Shown one piece after another: positions 19,880 to 29,183 of a stretch of 64,000 bases of DNA (within the stretch, counting starts at the first letter, position 1; each line of letters opens with the position of its first letter). This DNA is from SAR202 cluster bacterium (GTDB lineage Bacteria; Chloroflexota; Dehalococcoidia; UBA6926; VFHL01): contig VFHL01000006.1 in NCBI GenBank assembly GCA_009392005.1, positions 136,671-200,670 on the forward strand, written 5' to 3'. The position numbers were made by a program, and so were the translations under genes. Below the pieces are notes generated by a model. The model did not search any database and had not been told where the DNA came from. It worked only from the letters and a program-made list of their open reading frames with translations.

Positions 19880-20488
19880 TCAATCTAACCAATATATTCT
19901 TTCCGACGGATCCGTGCGATAGGATTTAGGTAAGACCTCTGGTTTGCCAATAAACATTGCCCCGACCATCTCCCAATCAGAATCAGCACCTATTGTCTCT
20001 CGCAATCGTGGATGGGTCGTTGCAGATCCTGTGCTCCAAGTTAACGCAAGTCCTTCTGCTACAGCTGCAAGTGCTGCATTTTGCACTCCACAGCACACAG
20101 CTGCATAATTCTCTCTAGTAATTTCCTCTTTCTCCCCAGGAACACTGAAAACATAAACCAAAGCCGGGGCACTTAATACACGATTTCGAGCATCATCAGC
20201 CGATTTCTTTTTTTGACCAGGATTTGGGTTCGATACGCTTTCATATTTTTCTTGCCACGCTAAATCCGCAACCTCATCTCGTACATCACTGTCGCCGGAA
20301 AAAACAAAAAATCGTTCTGGCTCAGTCAAGTGATGATTGGGTCCCCAATGTGCGGCACCAAGAATCCTTTCCAAAGCACCACGAGACACGGAATCAGCTG
20401 TAAATTGGTTGGTCATGCGTCTTTCGAAAATCGCTTGATAAACACTCACAGGGGTGTATGGAATTTCAATATCCTCATTGCTAATCAA
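19880..20488 (-). CDS. nitroreductase-family FMN oxidoreductase
   Basis: A 202-residue member of the flavin nitroreductase fold. The N-terminal AIFERRMTNQF gives the Arg-rich FMN phosphate-binding segment, AAHWGPNHHL follows, and an Ala-rich hydrophobic helix (AVCCGVQNAALAAVAEGLAL) with TWSTG is the usual FMN contact. The GKPE tail is also typical. The substrate is not predictable. It starts at TTG with GAGGTGG about 6 nt upstream. It lies on the ACIII strand but 186 nt beyond its last gene, so operon membership is doubtful. Confidence 0.85.
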   Translation of the reverse strand: MISNEDIEIPYTPVSVYQAIFERRMTNQFTADSVSRGALERILGAAHWGPNHHLTEPERFFVFSGDSDVRDEVADLAWQEKYESVSNPNPGQKKKSADDARNRVLSAPALVYVFSVPGEKEEITRENYAAVCCGVQNAALAAVAEGLALTWSTGSATTHPRLRETIGADSDWEMVGAMFIGKPEVLPKSYRTDPSERIYWLD

Positions 20489-20674
20489 TCCGCCACCTCA
20501 ATCTAACCATCATGCGTTTAAAAGGGATTATAAAGGATCCAAAAAGATTGACAATCAGATATAGCAAGTTCACGTCGAGAAAAGGAATGAAAATCTACGG
20601 CTACAGAAAAAGCCACGCATCAGGCACAAACGACTACCAACGATGCATGAAGCCAAAGATGGTAACTACCGAGT

Positions 20675-21793
20675 TTACTCGACCTTAAGTTGCCCCACCA
20701 TACCTGCCTCCCGATGACCTGGTATATCACAGAAGAACGTGTATGAACCAGCAGCCAGTGTAACAGAAGCTTCTTCAGTACCTCCCTGAGTCGCTGGGAG
20801 TAATCTAAAGTCTTCGCCCTCTATCACAAATGAGTGATCAAGGAATCCAGTATTAGTGAAAGTAACATCAACGTCCCCGGATAACGCCGTAAGTGAATCT
20901 GGGCTGAATTTGAAGTCATCCGCTCCCGAAAGAACAATACTATGGCCTGCTGCTTCCCCGGCGCTAGTACCATGACCATCAGTAGATGTAGAACTATCCG
21001 TTGAGGCCACTATTGCCTTAGGCATGGTTGAAAGGCGCCAATCTTTCATATCCTGGATCAAATGCGCCAACAGCCAACGATCCTCTTCGCTAAGGAATTT
21101 ACTAAATGCTGGCATATTACCCCGAGGTTTTTCTTCATTAGGATGGCTATTCGGTTGAACACCAGTTACACAATGAGATGGTGTGTTGCCATGAGAAACA
21201 AGAGATTTATCGTGTGGTGCCCAAAGGCTCTCGGTACCACAACTGATAAGCCAATATAACTCACCTATTGTTCGAGAAACCGCAATTGCATCGCGCTCAT
21301 CTGCCTCTGTGTCCGGATCATCTACAAATCGAACAGGGTACTGAACGACGGTGCCAAACAAAAGATTAGGAATTGATTGACCACCACTTGGATTCAATCC
21401 TGTTCCATCAACCCCGTGACATCCTGCGCAATTAATCCTGTATACATTTTGAGCATGGTCTTTTGTCGTGCGATCATAAATCACTGGGCTCTCTACATTA
21501 ACAATCTCTGCAAATGATAAGTTCTCGTATGACTTGCTAACTACAAAATATCCATTCGCGCCGAACGCGTTCTTCTCAAAGACAGTCGCGCTGGCTGGGC
21601 GGTCTAAACGTGGCTCCTCTTGCACTCGATAATTTTGTCCGTAGTGCATTTCTTGAAAGAAATCCAACGGGTAGGATCCTATCGAGCACCCAGCTAGTAC
21701 CATCATTGTAACTAACAGCAGAGGAAGCGCGATAAACCTCGTCCCTTTGCTGGAACTCACTAAACGACCTATATATTTTGTGGGTAATTGCAT
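20675..21793 (-). CDS. actE: ActE-like monohaem cytochrome c fused to a C-terminal cupredoxin, lipoprotein
   Basis: A lipoprotein signal (VLAGC, Cys 36) precedes a class I cytochrome c domain with NCAGCHG at 121-127 and candidate axial methionine in RGNMPAFSKFL. A linker then leads to a plastocyanin/auracyanin-like domain at about 280-372. Its blue-copper ligands are visible: the His of LDHSF, then C-x4-H-x4-M in CDIPGHREAGM. In known ACIII, ActE is a separate membrane-anchored monohaem cytochrome and the electron acceptor may be a copper protein. Here carrier and subunit seem fused. Last gene of the cluster. Confidence 0.88.
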   Translation of the reverse strand: MQLPTKYIGRLVSSSKGTRFIALPLLLVTMMVLAGCSIGSYPLDFFQEMHYGQNYRVQEEPRLDRPASATVFEKNAFGANGYFVVSKSYENLSFAEIVNVESPVIYDRTTKDHAQNVYRINCAGCHGVDGTGLNPSGGQSIPNLLFGTVVQYPVRFVDDPDTEADERDAIAVSRTIGELYWLISCGTESLWAPHDKSLVSHGNTPSHCVTGVQPNSHPNEEKPRGNMPAFSKFLSEEDRWLLAHLIQDMKDWRLSTMPKAIVASTDSSTSTDGHGTSAGEAAGHSIVLSGADDFKFSPDSLTALSGDVDVTFTNTGFLDHSFVIEGEDFRLLPATQGGTEEASVTLAAGSYTFFCDIPGHREAGMVGQLKVE

Positions 21794-21812
21794 GTTTTTT
21801 CTCTAAGAACTC

Positions 21813-22316
21813 TTACTCTTGTTTGATATCAACCGCACCGGCTTCTCTAAAAGCCCCTTCAGCAGCGCTAATCCGTTCTGCAGGCGCATCTAATACTAAT
21901 GCGATGTGGCCTTCGGTAATACGTGTATCGTACAAGCCCGGCCCAGTTACCCGCGGCAACCGAGACTCAATAATAATCCCTATGGTAGTGAATATTAACG
22001 CACCGAGCATTGTACCCTCGTACATAATAATAATCATTGGCGGGAACGACGCAATCGGCTTTCCACCAGTAACTAGTGGAAACGAGACCTGCGTCCCCAA
22101 AGTGATCAAAAGCCCCGAAAAGAACCCTAAAAGAGCTCCCACGAATGGATATCTGAAGAGTGTATGTTTCGGGTCTTTTTCCCCGAAAGCCCCCTCAGGA
22201 TATGGAGTGTCTGTTAAGACCTCCCACTCGTCATTAGTAAATCCAGCCGCATCCAACTTAAGAGTTGCATCAGCTGCAGATTCCGCCGTATCGAACAATC
22301 CTAAAATACTAGCCAT
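21813..22316 (-). CDS. actD: ACIII subunit ActD (DUF3341)
   Basis: A 167-residue protein of the DUF3341 family. An N-terminal soluble alpha/beta part (LGLFDTAESAADATLKL) is followed by two transmembrane helices at about 58-80 and 95-120, and a C-terminal soluble tail. ActD packs beside the NrfD-like subunits in Alternative Complex III and has no cofactor. A GAGGAAAG ribosome site precedes the ATG. It is 16 nt after the second NrfD gene. Confidence 0.9.
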   Translation of the reverse strand: MASILGLFDTAESAADATLKLDAAGFTNDEWEVLTDTPYPEGAFGEKDPKHTLFRYPFVGALLGFFSGLLITLGTQVSFPLVTGGKPIASFPPMIIIMYEGTMLGALIFTTIGIIIESRLPRVTGPGLYDTRITEGHIALVLDAPAERISAAEGAFREAGAVDIKQE

Positions 22317-22332
22317 CTTCGCTTTCCTCTAC

Positions 22333-23706
22333 TTATTCTTCTCTATAAACTGCTGGAACACCAACGCGACCCACTTGAATCTCCGTTGTAAGCACTTTTC
22401 CTTCTTTGATATCAAACAATGGAATCAACGGGAAGAACTTGGAAAAGATCAGTAATAGAAGGCCGACGAAACAAAACGTTCCGAGGACAAAAATACCCTC
22501 CGCCGCTGACGGCATATAACTTCCCCAGGAGAAAGTTGCTGCCTGCTTATATTGTAAACCTGGAACGATGATAAGAAATCGCTCTAGCCACATTGCTATA
22601 TTCACAAATATTGATATCCAAAACATGGCAACTATATTGCGGCGAACTCTTTTTGAAAGCCATAACCCAACCGGAAATATATAACCTGTAAACACGAACA
22701 CAATCACCATAAGGTTGTATGGCCATTGGAAGAATCGAAGATCCCAAACCGCGATCTCATGTGATTCAACGTAGAAAATCGAGAAGAACAGTTCGAGCAA
22801 TGTGAAATAAAACCAGGCTGATGCTACTACGATCAGCAAGCGCCCCAAAGAATCAAAATGATCTGGTGTGATGTAATTATCCCATTTAAACAACCACCGC
22901 ATCGCGGCCATCATCGTAATCACAGCTGAAACACCTGAGTGAACAGCTCCAATAACAAAATATGGTGCAAAAATTGTAGTGTGCCACGCTGGGACAAGCG
23001 CAACCGCGAAGTCCCAAGAAACGATACTATGCACCGATACGAAAACAGGAAGAATAATTGCCGATAATAAAACACCTGCGACAATCTGGAGCTTCCACTG
23101 ACGTGGTGTGCCCCGCCAACCTAGTGCCAACGCACCGTACACCACATGTCTCCACCCAGTAGTCCGGTCTCTAATGACTGCAAAGTCTGGGACAAGGGCG
23201 ATAAATACAAACGCCGTGCTTCCCGTAAGATAAGTGAAAACCGCGCTTGGGTCCCAAACAAACGGGGAACGGATATCAGGCCATATCCCGCGCGCAAAGT
23301 CGTAAGGAAATAGCCAATATATCGTCCGCCAAGGACGACCCGTATGAATTAATGGATTCATCATTGCGGTTAATAATGAAAATACCGTTAGGACCTCAGC
23401 TGCCCGTGTTACAGGGCGCCGCCACTCCGCTTGGCTCAACCGAAGAATCGCAGAAATCATAACTCCCGCGTGACTGATACCAATCCAGAAAACGAAATTC
23501 GTGATGTAGAATCCCCACATCACAGGCCTATTGAAGCCCGTAATTGACAAGCCATTGATGATCAAAAGGACAACCACGACGACGGCCGCGAAAACACCGG
23601 TGCTTAGAAGAACAGCGAGCATCCAAAACCTTTTGTTGGTCACCAAAACGGTGTTCAACAGTTCCTCGTTGATTAGTTGGTCCGAAGCAACGACAGGGGC
23701 CTTCAT
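22333..23706 (-). CDS. actF: ACIII NrfD/PsrC-like integral membrane subunit (ActF-like)
   Basis: A polytopic NrfD-family protein, 457 residues, about ten transmembrane helices. It retains the GISHAGVMISAILRL helix and the PLIHTGRPW loop near residue 120 seen in quinol-interacting NrfD proteins. ACIII has two such subunits, ActC and ActF. This one directly precedes actD and is called ActF by elimination, so C/F assignment is tentative. AGGAGAATT lies before the ATG, and 29 nt separate it from the upstream paralogue. Confidence 0.88.
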   Translation of the reverse strand: MKAPVVASDQLINEELLNTVLVTNKRFWMLAVLLSTGVFAAVVVVVLLIINGLSITGFNRPVMWGFYITNFVFWIGISHAGVMISAILRLSQAEWRRPVTRAAEVLTVFSLLTAMMNPLIHTGRPWRTIYWLFPYDFARGIWPDIRSPFVWDPSAVFTYLTGSTAFVFIALVPDFAVIRDRTTGWRHVVYGALALGWRGTPRQWKLQIVAGVLLSAIILPVFVSVHSIVSWDFAVALVPAWHTTIFAPYFVIGAVHSGVSAVITMMAAMRWLFKWDNYITPDHFDSLGRLLIVVASAWFYFTLLELFFSIFYVESHEIAVWDLRFFQWPYNLMVIVFVFTGYIFPVGLWLSKRVRRNIVAMFWISIFVNIAMWLERFLIIVPGLQYKQAATFSWGSYMPSAAEGIFVLGTFCFVGLLLLIFSKFFPLIPLFDIKEGKVLTTEIQVGRVGVPAVYREE

Positions 23707-23735
23707 CTATAATTCTCCTAATATAACGTTTGTCA

Positions 23736-25139
23736 TTATCTTGGCTTCCCTATCAAAGTATAGGTGCCCCTCAAAAGTGGTCGTATAACGCGAAGGAGGA
23801 CGTCCTCCTTCATTTCCCACATAGAAATTGGTGGAACCAAACGAGTTACCAATAAGTACACGAATACTGCTCCACTTATCGCCCCAACTATCATCATAAT
23901 ATCGATAGCATCCGGTAGGATCATTGCGGGCAGTGCGTGTGATAAATCAAAAGCGTGATGTCCTACCTCGTCATTTGGAACACCAAAAGAGGCTACGTAG
24001 ATCCGGATACGATCAAAGAACAACCCGACCAAAATGATCAGAGACACAATCGTCGGCCCAATAATACTCTTCCGCACTGGATTAGCGATAAGAAGAATTC
24101 CGGGGATCAGGAAGCAAAGCAAAAAACCTGCTAGGAAAAATGGCCGGTAAGTTTCAAACTGAATATACCTGAGAACGCCTATTTCCCCATCGCTTCGTCC
24201 AAACCAATAAACGATGAAAGCGCACCACCAGAAGTAAAACCACAGGAAACATGTAGCAATAAGAGGTTTGGTAAGTGCCCAGAATGGCTCCATCTTAATG
24301 TAATCAGACAACCCACCCCATCTGCGCATCACATACATCGTAACAATCAGCGTAGCCAGGCCTCCTTGTAAGGCTGTGAGCATGTGGTAGGCCGGGAATA
24401 TTGCATCTTTCCAACCGGGAACCAATGCTAGAGCAAAATCAGATGGAACCAAAAAATGAGCCGTAAATAGGCCCATAAAAAAGAACGTGCCAAACAATAT
24501 TATGCCAACCTGCAATATTTGCCATTGAGTGGACGTACCGCGCCATCGAATCGCCAACCGGCGATTCCAAGAGCGACTAGCGTCGCTGTCACGAAGTACG
24601 GCATGATCTGGCACTGTCGTAATCCAAAAGAAACATGCTGCAGCAAGTATAAACCCTAGCATGCCCATAGCGCTCCAAAGATGTGGAGCACCCCAACTAG
24701 CATGGAACCAAATGGTTGGCCTAAACGAGTCAGCACCTGTTTGGGACGAAGGAATCATGAAATACATCGGAATGAGAAGCAAGAAGATATATATTGTTAC
24801 GGCTCCCCATATTTCCGCCGCCCTCACCATAGGTTTGCGCCAATTAGCCTTCGTCATTCTAAATGCAAAAGCTGAAAGCGGTGCCGCTCCTGCAGTCGTC
24901 AGCAACCAAACCATAGTCGCTGCGTAATAACCCCAAATGGAACGATCATCAAACCCTTCCAGTGCTCGTATAACAAAACCAACGATTCCGAGCGCAAATA
25001 GGGCACCAGAAAGTATCAGCGCTGTCCGATATTTCGGCCCTGAGCTGACGACACGCGAGACCTGATCTGCGGTGATCTCCGCAGGAGTCAAGCCAAGTGC
25101 TTCAGGTACGTGATGTCCGTTGTGGCCGTTATTAGCCAT
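23736..25139 (-). CDS. actC: ACIII NrfD/PsrC-like integral membrane subunit (ActC-like)
   Basis: A second NrfD-like protein, 467 residues and about ten helices, with a cytosolic N terminus carrying LGLTPAEITADQVSR. It follows the iron-sulphur subunit gene with an 8-nt overlap, the position ActC normally occupies after ActB. It is expected to bind menaquinol and pass electrons to the Fe-S subunit. The ILLLIPM and WFHASWG segments replace the GRPW-type loop of the paralogue, so the quinol site may differ between the two. Confidence 0.88.
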   Translation of the reverse strand: MANNGHNGHHVPEALGLTPAEITADQVSRVVSSGPKYRTALILSGALFALGIVGFVIRALEGFDDRSIWGYYAATMVWLLTTAGAAPLSAFAFRMTKANWRKPMVRAAEIWGAVTIYIFLLLIPMYFMIPSSQTGADSFRPTIWFHASWGAPHLWSAMGMLGFILAAACFFWITTVPDHAVLRDSDASRSWNRRLAIRWRGTSTQWQILQVGIILFGTFFFMGLFTAHFLVPSDFALALVPGWKDAIFPAYHMLTALQGGLATLIVTMYVMRRWGGLSDYIKMEPFWALTKPLIATCFLWFYFWWCAFIVYWFGRSDGEIGVLRYIQFETYRPFFLAGFLLCFLIPGILLIANPVRKSIIGPTIVSLIILVGLFFDRIRIYVASFGVPNDEVGHHAFDLSHALPAMILPDAIDIMMIVGAISGAVFVYLLVTRLVPPISMWEMKEDVLLRVIRPLLRGTYTLIGKPR

Positions 25140-25872
25140 GATGCTTTACTGCTTCCCCTTTATATTCTGGGTCAACCTTCTTGAGATAAACAACGTTTGG
25201 TCCAGTCCCAAGTGATTCTAGAAGACGATAAGCCCTTTCATCTTCAACCATGTGACTCACCTTTGAATTATCATCGTTGAGATCTCCAAATACTAATGAG
25301 CCGGTTGGGCAAGCCTGCGCACAGGCTGGCATTAATTCACCATCATTAATCTCGCGTCCATCGCGATCTGCTGTCCGTTCTGCACGCCGTATCCGGTGCA
25401 CGCACATCGTGCACTTTTCCATAATACCTTTGCTCCGAACCGTTACGTCTGGATTCAGATAATTGCGCATAATATCGGGCCATATCGGCTCCCACCAATT
25501 AAAGAACCGGACATTATAGGGATCATTGTTCGCACAAAACCTCGTCCCAACACACCGGTTATATACTTGGATGTTTAATCCATCAAGACTATGGTAGGTC
25601 GCATACACTGGACACACAGGCTCGCATGGGGCATTGCCACAATGCTGGCAAAACACTGGCAGGAAACGAGCCTTCACATCTGGAAATTCACCTTCCCAAT
25701 ATCGGTCGATGCGAATCCAATTTTGGGTTCGCCCTGTTTCATACATCTCTTCATCTGGAAGCTTAATGTTGTTCTCAGCATGACATGCAATGACACATGC
25801 CTGGCAGCCAGAACAGCGGTCAATATCAACAACCATGCTCCATTTACTATCACGTTCACTAGCGCGAACCAT
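25132..25872 (-). CDS. actB2: ACIII iron-sulphur subunit (ActB C-terminal part as a separate gene)
   Basis: A 246-residue ferredoxin-type protein with four cysteine groups: CSGCQACVIAC, CQHCGNAPCEPVC, CVGTRFCANND, and CTMC with CAQACP. In the third group the usual NNCP cysteine is Asp (NNDP), which fits a [3Fe-4S] rather than [4Fe-4S] cluster, as in the known ACIII set of three 4Fe-4S plus one 3Fe-4S. In most ACIII this domain is fused to the molybdopterin-like domain; here it is a separate ORF 20 nt downstream. It has no signal, so it may travel with its Tat partner. Confidence 0.9.
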   Translation of the reverse strand: MVRASERDSKWSMVVDIDRCSGCQACVIACHAENNIKLPDEEMYETGRTQNWIRIDRYWEGEFPDVKARFLPVFCQHCGNAPCEPVCPVYATYHSLDGLNIQVYNRCVGTRFCANNDPYNVRFFNWWEPIWPDIMRNYLNPDVTVRSKGIMEKCTMCVHRIRRAERTADRDGREINDGELMPACAQACPTGSLVFGDLNDDNSKVSHMVEDERAYRLLESLGTGPNVVYLKKVDPEYKGEAVKHHG

Positions 25873-25892
25873 CTAATCTCCTCCGAATCCTG

Positions 25893-28145
25893 TTAATGCG
25901 AATGCGTTTCGTGTGTTCCATTTGTTACTTGAATAACGTCTGTGTCAACGGTCTCTATTGCAGGTACCGAGCCTTCCATCTTTGGCATAACTATGCGTTT
26001 ACCAGTTTTAGTAATGTTTACTTTGGTTGACCCCCAGGCCAAGGCACCAGTTTCGCTATCTGACTTGTCACCAACAAGTGACAAAACATTTTCGCCCCGA
26101 CCGGCAGCCCATTGACCATAGTCAGTATGGCCCTGACCAATGGGAACAGATAATACATCGGGTGCCGCAGCAGGGTGAACATAGACGGGAACTTCAATTG
26201 ACCGCGAGCCGGCATTCAACTGAACAATATCCCCTTCACGAACAGACAAACTCTCTGCTGTACGCGGATTAATCTCCACCCAGGTCTTCCACGCAACAGT
26301 AGTTAATGGATCAGGCGTCGCTTGAAGCCAAACAAGATTTGCTCCACTTCCATCCGTTAAAGCGACATGAGGAAATGGGATAAGGTGATAATCTCCTTGT
26401 GTGAACTCCGGTGTTACACCCTGTGTTGGTAGAGACGATTTTATATGACCACCATCGGTAGACGTCGCTCGTACATCCCACCAACCACCGCGCATCAAAA
26501 CTCCCCGCCAAAAGTCTTCGGCATTTGAAGCTCGGATCATTCCAGTTGAACCTCGGTCAAAATTCCTCTTAACTTGATCCTTGACCATTTCTTCAACAGT
26601 CGACCACGGCATGTTGAGATTCAATTGTTTCGAAATCGAAATAAGAACATCGCCAAAACTACGGGTATCAAACACTGGTTTGACCACCGGTTGCTGAACA
26701 CCCAAAGAAGCATAGCCTGGACCTGGTTCCGGGATATCATCACCCCAATCTTCAAGCATGTGATGCTCTGGCAGTATCCAATCTGCTTGTTTGGTTGTCT
26801 CATCCAAGAAATTGCTGAAACTGACAACTGTACCCACATTGCCTAAGGCCCCAGAAAAGTCAGCTGTACCTGACAAGCCGTAACTGGGATCAGCACCGTG
26901 GACCAAAACCATCCCATACTCGCCAGTTTTTAATCCATTTGTAGTAGTTTTCCATTCTTCATACGACACCGCCGCTGAAGAGGAAGGCATCTCGACCCCT
27001 GATTTGTCGCGCTCAGGGAAGGATGGGTTAAATACAACCCCGCCCTTTTCTCCAACACTACCCGCAAGATAATTCAACGCATAAATCGCGTTGAGGTTGA
27101 ATAAGCCGTTTGTTTGGGCAGCGGCCACTCCACCACCAATCGCTATGCTCGGTGTCTCGGTTGCGAATCTTACTGCTGCAGCTTCGATCTTATCTGCATC
27201 AATCCCGGTGGTTCCTGCAACTTTATCCGGCGCAAAAGCACTCAGAGCAGCAGATCCGCGGCGACCTGTCAACCGTTGAACCGCATCTGCATCTTTAGCC
27301 AATCCCTTTTCTAAGATGACGTAAGCCATACTCAACGCAAGATGGCCCTCGGTACCTGGGCGATTCGCAAGCCAAGTATCGGCATTAGCAGCTGTCATCG
27401 ACATTCTGGGCTCAACATGGGTCAGATACCCCCGATCATGCCCACCCTGCCTGAATTCGCCGTAGGCCCGACCAAAGGCCACAGGAGACAACCAAGTACC
27501 CAAAAAATCCGCTCCAAAATTGAGAATCGTCTTCGCGTTAGCAATATCAAATGTTGGGAGAAGATCCTGACCAAACACATTTGCAACTGCTGCTCGAGTA
27601 ACGGTTTCCTCAAGAGTCTCATAAACCTTGTGTTCGATATTGTTACCAAAAGTGGACCCAAACTTGTTAACGAGTTTCCCCAAACTTCCACGAATGGGAT
27701 TTGTTATCAACAAAGCTTTAGAATTATTATCTTTAACAGTGGCCAAGTTCTTAGAAACTTCAGTTATCGCTTCATTCCATGAAACGCTTACGAATCCATC
27801 ACCTTGCTTGCGCATCGGCCCCTTAATCCGATCTGGATGATACAAAGACTGAAGTGCGGCCTGGGCTCTCACCGAAGATTTGCCTTGATTTGTCGGAAAA
27901 TCAGGATTCCCCTCGATCTTCTTCGCGCGTCCCTCCATTACCCGTACCAAAATGCCTTCGGTGGTCTGTCCATCACGCCACAACGATGCATACCAGTTAT
28001 CAAATCCATCAACCATGTCTTCGGGCATCTGGCTTGGGCTCTGAACGAGAAGCTCTCGGGTTGGGATAGCACAACCCGCGAAAAGAACTGCCCCCACTGA
28101 TGTGGCGCCAGCCATACGTAAAAACTCTCGTCGAGTTACGTCCAT
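25893..28145 (-). CDS. actB1: ACIII molybdopterin-oxidoreductase-like subunit (ActB N-terminal part), Tat lipoprotein
   Basis: A 750-residue protein of the molybdopterin oxidoreductase fold. It begins with a twin-arginine leader (TRREFLRMAG) leading to a lipobox-like LFAGC, so it is probably exported folded and lipidated. In ACIII this subunit has lost molybdenum and the N-terminal Fe-S cluster. Consistently, no N-terminal CxxCxxxC motif is seen. A molydopterin dinucleotide-binding C-terminal domain is recognisable from about residue 590 (WVEINPRTAESL). It is normally fused to the Fe-S domain now encoded next door. Confidence 0.9.
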   Translation of the reverse strand: MDVTRREFLRMAGATSVGAVLFAGCAIPTRELLVQSPSQMPEDMVDGFDNWYASLWRDGQTTEGILVRVMEGRAKKIEGNPDFPTNQGKSSVRAQAALQSLYHPDRIKGPMRKQGDGFVSVSWNEAITEVSKNLATVKDNNSKALLITNPIRGSLGKLVNKFGSTFGNNIEHKVYETLEETVTRAAVANVFGQDLLPTFDIANAKTILNFGADFLGTWLSPVAFGRAYGEFRQGGHDRGYLTHVEPRMSMTAANADTWLANRPGTEGHLALSMAYVILEKGLAKDADAVQRLTGRRGSAALSAFAPDKVAGTTGIDADKIEAAAVRFATETPSIAIGGGVAAAQTNGLFNLNAIYALNYLAGSVGEKGGVVFNPSFPERDKSGVEMPSSSAAVSYEEWKTTTNGLKTGEYGMVLVHGADPSYGLSGTADFSGALGNVGTVVSFSNFLDETTKQADWILPEHHMLEDWGDDIPEPGPGYASLGVQQPVVKPVFDTRSFGDVLISISKQLNLNMPWSTVEEMVKDQVKRNFDRGSTGMIRASNAEDFWRGVLMRGGWWDVRATSTDGGHIKSSLPTQGVTPEFTQGDYHLIPFPHVALTDGSGANLVWLQATPDPLTTVAWKTWVEINPRTAESLSVREGDIVQLNAGSRSIEVPVYVHPAAAPDVLSVPIGQGHTDYGQWAAGRGENVLSLVGDKSDSETGALAWGSTKVNITKTGKRIVMPKMEGSVPAIETVDTDVIQVTNGTHETHSH

Positions 28146-28193
28146 CCGTTTCCCTTTCTAATCAATCAAAAAATCTTTCGTTTTATATCTCAA

Positions 28194-28772
28194 CTAATAA
28201 TGGCAGGTTGAACAATCCGTTGGCGCATTTTTCGCACGGTGACATTCAACACAATCCGCCATCTTCAGTGTCCTCACCTGCTCTACCTGCTTCACTGATG
28301 CGACGTCACCATGGCAAGTAGCACACACTTCTGAAGGGATAATGTCACGACCTTGTTCAGCTGACATAAGATCTGACAACACGCGGATATGTGGCTCATG
28401 CCAGAATCGCACGGTGTCGGGTAATCTGTGAACGCGAGCCCATGTGATTGGCTGGCCAGTATCCCACGCATCCCTGACCTGCGCAGTTATCGTACCGTCA
28501 CCACCCGTAATAATCTTGTGACAGAAAACGCACTGTTCAACAGCTGGAACCGTTGCCGCGTTGGTTTGATCCGCATTACGATGACAAAATTGGCAATCAA
28601 GAGCTGCAACGTCCGCATGCGTTTGATGCGGGAAAACGAACGGTTGCTCAGGCACCGGATAGATGTTTGCAAGCACTTTCGGAATGACAACTCCCATACC
28701 GACCGCAAATGTCGCGACCAGAACGATTGCCACAACAACGATGATGAATTTATCGCTGATCAGTGCCCGCAT
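28194..28772 (-). CDS. actA: ACIII pentahaem cytochrome c subunit ActA
   Basis: A 192-residue multihaem cytochrome anchored by an N-terminal helix (residues 8-30). Five CxxCH motifs are visible: CQFCH, CVFCH, CATCH, CVECH and CSTCH, matching the five haems of ActA. Extra histidines (PHQTH, HEPH) are likely distal ligands. It belongs to the cytochrome c7/triheme-related fold. First recognised gene of the ACIII set, 48 nt upstream of actB1. Confidence 0.92.
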   Translation of the reverse strand: MRALISDKFIIVVVAIVLVATFAVGMGVVIPKVLANIYPVPEQPFVFPHQTHADVAALDCQFCHRNADQTNAATVPAVEQCVFCHKIITGGDGTITAQVRDAWDTGQPITWARVHRLPDTVRFWHEPHIRVLSDLMSAEQGRDIIPSEVCATCHGDVASVKQVEQVRTLKMADCVECHRAKNAPTDCSTCHY

Positions 28773-28847
28773 GAAGCTTTGCTCTCCTATCCCTATGTAT
28801 ACGTTTCTTTTGTTTTACTTTTTAATTTAACAACAAATATTCTGATT

Positions 28848-29144
28848 TTAGTACCACTTACGATCGTAGATCTCGTAAACAACTTCCAGCAACTCAATAC
28901 TTGACGCCAAGAAAATAATCAACCCAACGGCCGCTGCCGCGGAAACAAAATAGAAAAATGGTCGAACTTTGTTGACGCTCCGTGGAATGTGATTTGATTC
29001 AACAAGAGAGGGAATCACCGCATGCGCGATCATCCAATCAAAGGCGATCACAATCGCGAATAGCACATTTAAATGTAGAGCCGTCGTTAGCTTACCTAAA
29101 ACTGCCCACTGCTCGGTTGTCGTGAAGCTCGGATCTATATCCAT
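28848..29144 (-). CDS. small two-helix membrane protein at the head of the ACIII cluster
   Basis: A 98-residue ORF with two hydrophobic helices (about 22-46 and 64-86). Histidines in helix 1 (ALHLN, IAHAV) would sit near the membrane faces. It is not a family I recognise. It lies 75 nt upstream of actA on the same strand and next to a CRP-like site, so it is probably co-transcribed. It could be a small accessory subunit, as some ACIII preparations contain extra peptides; this is inference. Confidence 0.65.
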   Translation of the reverse strand: MDIDPSFTTTEQWAVLGKLTTALHLNVLFAIVIAFDWMIAHAVIPSLVESNHIPRSVNKVRPFFYFVSAAAAVGLIIFLASSIELLEVVYEIYDRKWY

Positions 29145-29167
29145 AAAACCCCAGCGCTCCTCTTATA

Positions 29168-29183
29168 TGTGATTCACATCACA
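29168..29183. promoter_or_regulatory. CRP/FNR-family operator upstream of the ACIII cluster
   Basis: A perfect TGTGA-N6-TCACA palindrome 24 nt before the start codon of the 98-residue membrane protein that heads the ACIII genes. TGTGA/TCACA half-sites are those of CRP-type regulators. A TATAAG element follows directly on the minus strand, so a bound regulator could overlap the promoter. Confidence 0.55.
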
